From: Apodospora peruviana | Lineage: Eukaryota; Ascomycota; Sordariomycetes; Sordariales; Lasiosphaeriaceae | Length of the DNA stretch: 64,000 bases | NCBI GenBank assembly: GCA_033439685.1 | Contig: JAUEDM010000001.1 | Coordinates: forward strand, 7,254,001 to 7,318,000 | Direction of reading: 5' to 3' | Part shown: piece after piece, positions 43,392 to 54,111 of the stretch | How positions within the stretch are numbered: the first letter of the stretch is position 1 | Layout of the letters: each line of letters begins with the position of its first letter | Notes under the pieces: generated by a model | Told to the model about the DNA's origin: nothing | Database searches by the model: none | Seen by the model: only the letters and a program-made list of their open reading frames with translations | Translations under genes and position numbers: made by a program

Positions 43392-46300
43392 TTAGTTGAG
43401 GCCACCCTGAATAACGAAACATCCAACCGTTTCCACTTCCCTTCCGCTTCCTCTCTCTTGCCGGACTTCAAGTATCCGCTTCGGGTCCTTTCCTCAACTC
43501 CAACAGCATATGCGACTCTTTCCGAACCCAGGTCCAACTGGTGAGTGATTGGTTCCAGGAGGCTCGGTCCTGGACTAGACGGGTTACCACGAGGATTGCT
43601 GCTCGTGGATCAGTCACTCCGCGCCCTCGCGTCCGGTCGTACAGTCCCAGTAATACTAGATCAAATACGCAGCTTGGTATCGCAAACGACGGGAAGCTCA
43701 AGTTCAAACGACAATGTTGTGGCACCGGACCTATGCATGTAACCGCGACAAACGAACAAAGAGTGGGATGTCGTACTGTCACCACAGTAGAATAAGACAA
43801 CGAGTTTAAAGAGTGTGACCTGAGCCAGGGTCCAGAGGAAACAAGAGATAGAAAGATTAATTAGACCGGCCAGTGGTATTGGTAATGTCAAGGCAGTTGA
43901 AATTAGGGTGTCTAACGTTCAGGCCAAAGATGAAATGTCAGCCAAACGAGCTGGTGGAAGAACATGGGACAAGGAGAAAAGGAGGCTGGAACTGCTCGTG
44001 GGACAGCATCCACGCGGTCAAACTGCCAGATTTACCTGTTTTGGACGACCCGTGTAAAGGGCCGGCTGCAGCGGGAGGGTCGCTTCACCCGTGGCCAGGG
44101 CCAGACAAGGAGTCCCTAACAGCCGGGTCGCAGAAGGGGTCGACAAAAGAAAATCACGTACGTTTGGTGTTTCGACGCCTCGACAAACGTCTTTATTCGG
44201 CTTCGCAACAGTAAGTCAGACTCGCGAGATCGGGGTCACCAAAACGAGTGATGATCACCTGGTTGATTAAAAGCATCCAGTGCCGGTTCGCCGGTTCGTT
44301 CACGGAACTGGGCTGATGAAAGCCTTAGGGGATGATGGTGAAGTCGTGAGTTGGGGGCAAGTTGGTCCAGATGGATGGTCGCACTCGTGGGCCCGAGTCT
44401 GCAAAAGTCCTTCCGGAAGATGGTGGTGGTGGTGGTGGTGTGTTCGGCGGTGCTCTGAGGGCTCTGATGGCGTTTCAGGTGTGCGGGCCAAGAAGGGGTT
44501 CTGGCAGGGACGCCCAGCGTAGTCAGCAGGGACGGTGTCTGAAGTCGACGATCAAGAGGGACATCAAGCAGCGGACTGAAGTGGTTCGCAGGAGGAGGCA
44601 GAGGCGGGTGCGAAACGTCGTGCAAGAGCGAGCCGTTGATTTGTGGGATCTCGGTGTACAGGCCCAGGACAACGGATCCGGATCACCAGCAGGACCACGG
44701 ACTCACAAGTGGCAAGAGGCAAAAGTCTGGAAAAGGAGGGCAATCGATGTCGTCAAGACGTACGGAATCCGGGATCGGGATCGGGAAACCAGAAAAGAAA
44801 CAAATACTGAATTCAAAAAAGAGCGTCGAAAGCCAAGCTTGGGCTTCGTGGTGAATAGGGCTTTAAGATGCAAGAGGAAAGGAATTTACTAGAGGCTACA
44901 GCGTGGTTTACAGATTGCTACTACCCAAGGCAGTGTGTGTACCCGTAACATCGGCGGTATGCCTTGAGTCCGAGTTCCCTAGGGATGGCGGGGATGGGAC
45001 GAGCACCCCAGAAGAGAACAACCTTGATGAATACCTACCTGCAAGTTGGGGGAGGGTCTGGGGGATACCTACGAATAAAGGGGCACCTGGGAAGGAGCGC
45101 CAGAGCTTTGACGGGTCCGATCCGCGTTTCTGCGTGTGACGTGACGACTGCCCCGGACCTAGCGGAACCCCTACACGTACCTGCCTGCTCGGTGGTTTGC
45201 AAGTGGGAAATGAAAGGAGATAGTACAGTTCGTCCCCTTGCGATCCCGACTTTCCAGGATGGTTGTCACCAGGGTCGTGGAAGATTCGCGAGCTAAATAA
45301 AAGTCATGTTCAACGGCGCATGGCGTATTTCCGGCGTCCGCTCACGGTTGTGTCACTCACTGTGCTACCCTACAAGTACCGGTAGACAAGAAAGAATTCA
45401 AGGTAAGACGGTCTTTTGCAGCTTGCCGAATGTCTCGAAGAATAACCTTAGATACCTAGGCGGGGCGAGGCCGCGAGGCACTGCAATCCAATCCTCCGAA
45501 AAAGAGAACATTTCTCGGTATTTTTGGCCATTGGCCATTATTGCGGACGATATGCCACAAAGGTGCGTCATGGCGATGCTCAGAAAATGAAGCGCGGGCG
45601 GCACAGCATCCAATGTCGATACCTGGCTTGCGTACATGCAAGTCATGGATGATCGATAGAGATGGTGCTGATGATCTTCACACGTCAGAGTCCAGGAAAA
45701 AGCAAGCACCTCGCCAACCCAACGGCGATGGTGCCATGTTACGATGCGGCGCCAAACAAAACGAGGTTGAGAGACAGTTAGTTGCACGTGGAGAAATCGC
45801 GTTCGTGCCTTGCAGCTTTTGGTCTCGTCGGGGCATGGTACCCTTGTCAAATCGGAAACTCTAGCGCCTTTAGCCGAAGACCCGTCCCCAGGGCCAGAAG
45901 CCCCCTTTTTCTTCAACTCCGCAAGCGGATTGTGGAGCACAGCCCTGCAACTGCCAATTTGATATCGAGTGCCACGACTTTCCATTCAGTTAATACTAAA
46001 TCATTCCGGACTTGTGCAGTTTTCGGAGCTCACTCTGCTGTCGACCGGCTCATCTTCGCAGTCGCGCAACGAAGTATCTCTCGTGCCACGTGAGTTCCGG
46101 CCGGCTGCTGACGACGCCATGCTACCCCCACGGGCGCCGACAACGACCGGTTGGTCCGGGTCCGGTCCTGACAGACAGAGCGCGGGTTCTCATCTCCATC
46201 TCGAGACATGGGATAAAGTTGCAAGTCTGCCCATGAAACAAACGGAGAGAGTACCTCAGCTCTCAGCGGTCCGACCGATTCCGTATTACCTGGTGTACCA

Positions 46301-46635
46301 TCCAGGTTGCAGACACGGACAACTAGGATGATTCATCTGAACAATTAAAATCATTGACCAGTATTTTTCAGTCAGACCCAGGTACGGACCCGTTGACGCA
46401 ATATCGACGACAAATTGCTTACGGGTCTGTCCCCTGGAACGAGAGTTGCAAATTGCAGAAAAAAAACATATTACACGCAGTAGTGTCGGTTGAACAAGAA
46501 TAAAACAAAAACACAAACGAGGAAAAAAAAGCCAGGATTGGCTGCACAACAACAAGAAGAAGCAGCTTACCATATGATGTGCAGTGTCTGCAGCTCGCCG
46601 TGCTAATCTCTGTTGATTGATTGCAACTATAATCG

Positions 46636-47485
46636 CAGATCTTCATCTTCAGAATGCTACAAGAAATCTTCTTTTCGCTTCGAGCAGAAAGGTGAGGACA
46701 GGTTTGTGTTTCTTCGTCCGCCGGCTTTCCCAATTCCTTCACGAACCATTGACCCATTCCCACCGTGACGTTTCAGGTTGATATTCAGGTCCCGTCAACT
46801 TCCCTATCTATCGGAGAGCTTTCTCTCTCCTATTATGAGACGAAACGGACAAAAAAACAAAAAGCTTGGAACGGTACAAATTGTTCCGGGTCCCGGACAT
46901 GGGTGGCGAGAACCCCTACGGTGGTAGCATTTGTTATTTTACCCGCGAGTGTTTGCTACCTAAGAACTCCCATGACAAAATGGGACGAATCAAAGCCGTA
47001 AAGGTTTAGGTTCCTGCTGCTCCTGCTGGGCGAATGCTCTCTCATTCTTTGTGTGCTTTGGAAACATTTTACCTACTCTCTGTTCACGTCATGTTTATCC
47101 GCGCAAACCCGCTCTGCTTGGTTCACTTTGCTTCCATACTTTCGGTGTCTGGCGGAGGCGGAAAGTAAGGTACTTCTGTGACATGATGCCGCTTGCGGTG
47201 CTCCACTTGTCTCTGACGGTGACTTCGCCGAGACTAACTTGTTTATGATTCTACTTTGCTTAAGCGTGCGTCGTTGGTGCTTCGGGGTTTGAAGCAACTT
47301 TGGGCGATGGTATGCATACAAGACAGTAGACTAAGGTAGCACGGGCAGTTGTTCTGCTGCTTTTATACTTGGCTTTTAGGGTACCTAGGTAGGTAAGGTA
47401 GTTGATACCGAACCTTGCACTCGACTAACACCATGATACCGGCCGGCATTATTCCTGTTATTATAGTCGACGATGTCCTCTGATG
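46636..47485. repeat. Dispersed repeat, copy A
   Basis: Collinear with 57,602-58,200. Shared words include CAGGTTTGTGTTTCTTCGTC, CCACCGTGACGTTTCAGGTT, GTCTCTGACGGTGACTT, TTTATGATTCTACTTTGCTT and GATACCGAACC, with indels between them. Copy A is about 250 bases longer. No long frame is conserved, so this is probably an eroded non-coding element. Confidence 0.8.
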
Positions 47486-47675
47486 GACTAGACATAGTGT
47501 CTTATCATTGAGTCGGTGGTCGGTAGGCAACAAGTTCAGATTCGTACTTGCGTAAACCCAAGGTCCGCACTTACTAGGAGGCATTGGTTGCGTTTTATGT
47601 AGGTACAGTTTGTGATGCAGAGAAAGGCTCAAAGAGAGCTCCGGCCGCCGACCGCTGTCCGAACACATTGCACTT

Positions 47676-47691
47676 AGGTACCTAGGTACCT
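47676..47691. repeat. 16-bp palindrome AGGTACCTAGGTACCT
   Basis: A perfect palindrome. Parts of it (TACCTAGG, AGGTACCT) recur near 7,246, 18,283, 45,456, 47,382 and 52,853. Confidence 0.8.
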
Positions 47692-47746
47692 TAGCTTTCT
47701 GTCGATCCGTCGAACGGCGTCGGTCTTGCGACTACCTCACTTCCCC

Positions 47747-47797
47747 ACGCGTTCATGGAAACCACGCGTTCATGGAAACCACGCGTTCATGGAAAGC
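47747..47797. promoter_or_regulatory. Three tandem 17-bp units, each with an ACGCGT (MluI-box) core
   Basis: Units start at 47747, 47764 and 47781 and read ACGCGTTCATGGAAACC, the last with one or two changes. ACGCGT is the core of the MBF cell-cycle element in yeasts. No gene obviously starts next to it, so a regulatory role is speculative. Confidence 0.5.
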
Positions 47798-49513
47798 AGT
47801 GTAAGACACACTCAGATGAAGATTGGTCATGGTTCGTCGTCTTCACAGCATGTCGTCTCCGCCACGTATTGTCGCCATATATATCTTTGCTGTTGTGAAT
47901 GCCAGGTATGGAGAATGGGCTCGGAGATGTATTTGCACAGAGTCAGTCAACCTCGGCCAGTTTTTGCAGCATGAAAGCAAGAATGTTTAACCTTCTTGGA
48001 TCAAAGAGAGCCGCCGATGAGAAGGTGTAGGGAGCTGAGAGCTGAGATTAGAAGTCGAGTAGAAATACATTCGCAGTAGAAGGCTGAGATATGGATGTCA
48101 TGATAGCTTTGAGCTGCTATCAAATGGCTGTATTTGAGTTCTTTCTCATCATCAGAGTAAAGCAAGAGTGGCTCGCTTCCTCCGTTGCAAGTTATACATG
48201 GAAGCTCGGCATTATATTTATTTACGTACCTTATCTAAAATACAGAGTGAGAGAGAGCACTTACACACCTCCATTGGCCGCGGTGGTCTCGAATGGCACG
48301 CAACATACAAATGTTATCCGGGCTATTAGTTTCGGCAGGCATGTCAATAATTGGGCCGTGAACATCTGTTTGAGAGATTCACGAGGCCACAACTCACCAT
48401 GAAAGTACCTTAGCCAAGTTAAGCGATACCATATTGACCTATTCTAGACTGCCAGTGCCTTCTCCTCGTTCCCTCCGTTACATATCTCACTAGCACCATT
48501 CGAGCGATACCCGAAACCGTGGTACTAGTACTCTGGGGCACCAGAGAGCTTTTATCGTCCATCTTACAACGGGCCACATATCTGGCCGTCCGCCGGCCCT
48601 CGATCATAATCTCAATCAAAGATAGATAGGTAGCCAGCGGTGCGGTTATTGGATTACGAGAAGGAGAAAAAAAAAGCAAAACTACTTCCCTTACGTAATT
48701 ATGGGGCTGTGAATACCGGGAGATATGTATTCATTCAGGGGTCCACACCAGTCCGAAAGATCTCGTCATCGACCAATGGCCTTTTGAAAGCAGTCCGCTG
48801 ATGAGAATGCGGGCGTTTGCTCATCGCAGATGTGCCTTGGTGTTTCAATGGGAAAACCCTCCAGAGTAACTCCCGGAATACTTCCCTCATTGCCGGCTGT
48901 TCTCTGTTCCTTAGATTGTCGCTGTTGCTTCTGTCTGGGATATCTCTCTCCGCAGTGACGGGAGCCAGTTCTTGGGAATGAATCCTCGCAAATAAATGAT
49001 GGAAATCAACACAAACCGGCTGATATAACAAACACATGTTTCCCCTCTTTGGCAGACTCATCCGGTCAGTCTAGTTCATTTCATCTTATCTTTTCGTTTC
49101 GTACGGCACCAAAACAGGGCGTGCGTTGGTATGATATGTCATGGTAATGGTATATAATGAAGAAAGATAGAAAAGAAGTGATATGCCGCTCTCGCTCCAT
49201 CCTCATGCCACTCCCCCTCCACCATAAATAGGGGTAAACAGGTTGCGTACCATAAAAGACCAGAATCTTGCTTGTTCTCTTATCAAAATACCCGCCTGCC
49301 GTATGCCTGTCCCATGCCACATACAAATCCGTTTCATTCATCCCATCATATGCTCTCGAAAAAATGAAGCACGATTTTCCCCAATCTGAGTTGTTAAATA
49401 GAATCTGTCGTTGCTCTCCTGGGCGGCCGGCCTGCGCTACCTGTAACAAGGACCCAGCGAGAAGAGAAAAAGAACCGCGCTTTAAACAGACAAGAGACAC
49501 CAAGAAGACAATA

Positions 49514-50568
49514 TCATAGAATGATACACCTGTGATCCCTATCCTTCCGTTTCCTCCTCCGCTTCTTCTTGGTTGAGGAAGACGGATCCTCGGCTTTTTG
49601 GTAGTAAATGTCGTCAGCACGTGAGTCGTCGTGGTAATCATCTCGTCGTAGCATTTGCCGGCAAAGGTCAATAAAGACTTCGTCGACGTTCGCTGCAACA
49701 CAGAGTTAGTTAGCCCGCTTGGGAGTGAGCGATTATGCCCAAGGTAAGAAGACGAACTCACTCCGCGTCCTGGCACTCGATTCATAATAAGGTGCCTGCC
49801 ATTGCTGAGAGATGGCAAATGCCCTGGCTCTATCAACTTGCCGCTGGTCCACAAGGTCTGCTTTGTTGCCAACAATGACAATGGGAATGTTCTCGTCATC
49901 CTTGATGCGGATGATGTCCTCGCGCAGCGACACGAGCTCGTCGAAAGAGCTCCGCGAGGTGATGCTGAACACCAGGAGGAAGCCTTGACCTGTCTTCATG
50001 TAGAGATCCCTCATGGCGACTAAGACATATCAAACAACGAGCTCTGCAGAGAAGTGAGAGGAGGAAAAGGCTTACCAAACTGGTCTGCACCTGCTGTGTC
50101 GAGGCTGAGAATAATGGTCTTAGCGGCAGATGACCATGAAAGGGGTTGTCAACTCGTGTGGGCTTACATCTCCAACATCACTTGTCGTCCCTGATGTGCA
50201 GTACGCGTTAGCCGAGATACAGATGCTGGCGTTCGGTGAGACCAAGACTTACATCGACGGTGAGCTGTGTCCTGTAGGTATCCTCAATGGTGGGATCATA
50301 GTTCTCAATCCATTCCTGGTGTACGAACTGGGCCGTCAGACAGCTCTTGCCAACGCCTCCTTTAAGTAGGTAAGCAATAAAACCATGTCAGCAGTGTGAC
50401 AGAAATGCTTGGCAAGCAGGAGGTCTTTTGGGCCGGGGCGGTGGACAGACCTGCTCCCAGGACGACAGCATGGAATTCCCGGCTGTAAGAAAGAGTTAGC
50501 CTATGCAGCAGCATAATTTTTGAAAACTGGACGACTTACCAAGGTTGGTATCCATATCTTGACGGCAT
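49514..50568 (-). CDS. rsr1: Krev-1/Rsr1 (Rap-like) small GTPase
   Basis: Seven exons: 50540-50568, 50451-50482, 50253-50359, 50168-50190, 50076-50104, 49762-50019 and 49514-49692. 218 residues. The spliced protein reads REFHAVVLGAGGVGKSCLTA (P-loop), YDPTIEDTYR (effector loop), LDTAGADQFVAMRDLYMKTG (switch II), then IVGNKADL and ESSARTRTNVDEVFIDLC. The tail is highly basic (STKKKRRRKRKDRDHRCIIL), a CaaX box with Leu for geranylgeranylation. Rsr1/Bud1 and Neurospora Krev-1 control bud or hyphal site selection and polarity through Cdc42 and, in filamentous fungi, sexual development. The residue equivalent to Ras Gln61 (Thr in Rap) is Ala here. Four exons are shorter than 35 nt. The N-terminal MPSRYGYQPC before the splice is less certain. 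Confidence 0.9.
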
Positions 50569-50930
50569 TGTCCTAGAGTCTCCAACAGGGCAGATGTGGG
50601 CAAGAATGTGCTCCGGGAATATCGACCGGCTCCGTGCCCGGGAGGGGTTTCCGACTTGAGAGCTCTCGGTCGCAGCTGGCAACTCGCCAGCTCTTGCGAC
50701 CTAGCTCCTCGCGGGGCGCCGAAATGGCGGATGCAACGAACTCTGGACCAGAGATCGCGGCATGCAGAGAGAATCGACACCGGCGATGATAAGGATCCTG
50801 GAAAAGAAAAGGGGAATGAGGGATTGGGGCTCTTTTTCCCTTGTGAATAATTTTTTTTCTTTAGGGAAACCCAAGAGGTGTCGCCTGTGGAGGGGCTACT
50901 ACTACCTAGCCAGTTAATGTTGGGGGCTAA

Positions 50931-50958
50931 CGCGCGCGCGCGCGAAGGGGGGGGGGGG
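50931..50958. repeat. (CG)7 tract followed by G12
   Basis: Alternating CG, two A, then twelve G. Prone to Z-DNA or quadruplex-like structures and to replication slippage. Confidence 0.9.
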
Positions 50959-52118
50959 CGCAAGTGGTTGAAGCGTGGGCGCCGTCCTTTTCAGTGGATC
51001 TGTACAGGCGTGGTCTGGACACTGAAAAAGGCAGTGGAGGCAGATGTGATGGCCGTCTCCAGGGCCGTGCGCGATGGCGGGAATCAGATAACGTTAGAGT
51101 ATGGAATTCGGTCAAAGATTCTTTCAGGTGCATGTAGGTAGATTGGGGAGCACTGGGGCGCCGGCGGGGGGAGGGGTGGGGAGGGGGGGCTTGTATAAAA
51201 GGCGCGAAATATGGGATGTCGTTCTGTAGTGCGGAACCCAAGTTTTGTGAGTGTGCGCGGTCCGGCACACTGGAAGGAGTAATAATGCACCAGGTCGCTA
51301 ACATGAGCGAATCCGGAGGCGGGGCGCTTGAATCGTGTGGATCACACAAGAAGGACGGAACCCTGAAGGTAGCCGCTGAGGTGCTCTTGAGCGAACGACT
51401 GGAGGACGGCAGAGACTGGGACAACAGGAGCACGGGAGGACAGGATCTGCTGCTGCCGAGAGCTATCGAATCGGTGCAGAGAGGGAGGGAAAGAAATCTC
51501 TTTGAATACGAAGTGCGAGGGATGGAAAACGAAAGATGGATCTTGTACTCTTTCTCTTGGCTTCCTTTCCATCCGTTTTCTTGGGCTATCATGCCGGGTC
51601 CGGTACATACCTACCTGACTGACATGAGTATTCCGTACCTTACTTTTATATACCATTCCACGGTAAATATCTTACCTTGTATAGAGGTACATAAGGCATT
51701 CATCCGCAGGCCACGCAGGATCACCAAGCTTAAGGTATCAAAGTCATTGGGGCTGCTCAGCCATGACAGGGAATATCGGTGGCGTCCAGGGAGGAATTAA
51801 GGTGCCGTCAGAGAAAGCAGTAGAACCTTTGGATCTTCCAGGGACCAAGTCTTCCTTTCGGGACGTGGATTAGATCTGTCGGTGTCTCGGAGGACAACTT
51901 TGTCCTTTTGTGTTTTCTTTTTCTTGACGTCCCATCTCTGACAAGTCTTAATGCATCTCTCTTGCGTCAGATACTAAGTCGGCCAAGACAGAATACCTAC
52001 AGCACTGGTCCACAGACGCATGCAGGTGTCCACTCATGTGTCGAAGCATCTAAAGCGTCCACCTTTGATCGCCGAAAAGGGACGAGACAAGCGAAAAGCT
52101 GCAGAACGCTGCTTCCCC

Positions 52119-52133
52119 GGGGGGGGGGGGGGG
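52119..52133. repeat. G15 homopolymer
   Basis: Fifteen consecutive G; the length is likely variable or prone to sequencing error. Confidence 0.9.
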
Positions 52134-54111
52134 CGGCTCACTGGACGGCAGCGACGACACTTGACAGGACAGGCGGGAGCTTACCTAATGGGGATAGGCC
52201 CTCTCTCCGCCAATCCGCCGCCACCAACGACACACATCGCCTCGCCCTGTCAATGCAAGCCATTACGCAAGAACCTCCATACCCGCCAAAAAACACCTAC
52301 TGTCACGACTGTCCTGAGATCTACCTATAGGATTCACGTAACGGCATCGCATCGCATCACGGCAGCTGCTCTGCCGCTGCGCGCCACTTTTGATGCTAAC
52401 CTCTCGCTGCTTTCGCTCCCGCGATTGCTTACATACTTCTACGTCCGGCCAGTCCCCGTTGCCATTAGGAATGCCACCCAAGGGCTGACTCTGCTCGGAA
52501 TCCGGAGACATATCCCGGCTTACCAGTCATCCGACCCCAGGGCAGTTCCGTTGTGGCAGTTGTTTCCAAAGTCTATTGTAGAGGGCGTCGTCCAGCTGCA
52601 GATACATCCACATCCATTTTTGGTCGGCTCAGTTGGGCTACGACATGAAAACAAGGTTGACATGACTCCAGCAGCCGTCACATTACCGTCCGTTCTTATG
52701 AGTGCAAGTACAGAAAAGAACGCCGGTGGTACGGAACCAAACAAAGAAGCAAGCCTTAAACACCCCCCCCCCCTCCAACACCAAAGAAGGCTCGGTTAGG
52801 TAAGTCGCACACACTTCGAGAAAAGCAGAAGTTGGTTGGGCATCGATTTGTGTACCTAGGCACTATCCTCCAGTCCTTGGTTACGCCGCAGCTCGTATCT
52901 GTTCTGCCTCCCTTCTCGAGGGCAGCGCGGTACCTGCTTCCGACTGGACGGCATATTGCGTCACGCAGACCATGCTCGGGACCTGTAGTCACCTGTCGAG
53001 TGTAACTGGCGCGCCCTTAAAAGCCCGGCGGTGCGCCAAGCAGCAACCAAACAGCTGGGTCATCTCAGTCAGGGGCTCTCGGCAGGACATGCTGGTAGCC
53101 CCTATTTTCTCCTCCCGAAGCTCACCACCAACGGGTTTGCGCCAGAGATCTCCTCCCCCTTGTAGGGCTGAAAATTATGGAGGGCGTTTTCGGTTTCCGA
53201 GAGCACCTAGTTTCGTCCAATATTCCAAGACAAATGACGCGCTTGGCACGCACCTGAACTGCCGAAAGAAGCCACCAGCTTGGTCTTAAAAGCAACGCCC
53301 CATCATGACAGTCAACGAACCGGGTCTTCTTGCCTTGGTATAACCACATCGTCTGTTGCGATTGGATCGATGAGCTAACTGGGGAAAGAGGCCGGAGCAA
53401 CCCATCCAAATTGAATTCTGTTCCTGTCGAAACGCCCAAGAAGGATGCCATACGGTTTCATCCTGCTCAGTCACATCAAGTCTGTCTAGATACTTGCTCG
53501 ACCAAAGTGTCCACCCGAGGGAAGCGAAGCCTTTAAAAGGAGAATCCGTCGAGGTACGCGTTTCCCGTCTTGACCTGTCCAGTGTTTGCATATGTGCGTC
53601 ATCAATACAAGCAGCGAGAAATGTCGGTCTAGAAAACAGTTCGGAATGCCGAATTACTATTTTGGGTCATATGAAGTCCGGCTCGGCCAATAGCCTCTCG
53701 ACCCCTGAACACTAGAGTCATTGCCTAGATGTAATTTATACGAGTAGTATTCAGTTCTCGACGTTGAGAAATGCGGTAGATCTAAATTTTGTATGCTGCT
53801 TAGAGACAGAGGAAACTCATGATGGTATGTGCATATAACATCCACCCCCAACTGAAAATAGCCCACCTCATAAAGGGAACAGGTTATTATGCGAGGGGAA
53901 AAATGCAAGGAAGACAATGATGCTTTCGTCCCAGGGTATGGTATCAGAAGGCCTACTCTCACTGTCCGGCCAAGAACTAGTCGTCAAGCCATACCTGTCC
54001 TTCCTGTCGCCGGTCTGTTTTTCCAATTGCGAGAATGACGATTTAAGTGGTGGTATGTCGTTGCTTTTTTTTTTTTTGAAACTCCAAATAAAGTCCAGTC
54101 ATGGCCCCGAC

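Larger units (their letters stand above)
43392..49513. other. Gene-poor, repeat-bearing region (6.1 kb)
   Basis: I find no gene I can support. Open frames of up to 195 codons occur (45398-45985 -, 44362-44892 +), but they lack domains and plausible splice neighbours. The region holds one copy of a dispersed repeat (46,636-47,485), three 17-bp tandem units (47,747-47,797), a 16-bp palindrome (47,676-47,691) and several TACCTAGG words. The left end (43,392 to about 43,700) is the promoter of the EGF-like gene. Confidence 0.5.
50569..54111. other. Gene-poor region with homopolymer and CG runs (3.5 kb)
   Basis: No gene is supported. Notable are a (CG)7 tract followed by G12 (50,931-50,958), a G15 run (52,119-52,133) and a C11 run (52,763-52,773). 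The largest frames (50927-51592 -, 51216-51800 +, 52020-52799 +) overlap each other in different phases and have no domain signatures. Confidence 0.5.

Noticed and set aside
44236..44892. Overlapping frames on both strands rich in His/Thr or Trp/Gly
   Set aside because: They arise from a short GGT/ACC repeat and have no recognisable features.
45398..45985. 195-codon minus-strand frame
   Set aside because: No domain, no coding-like composition, and overlapping open frames on the other strand.
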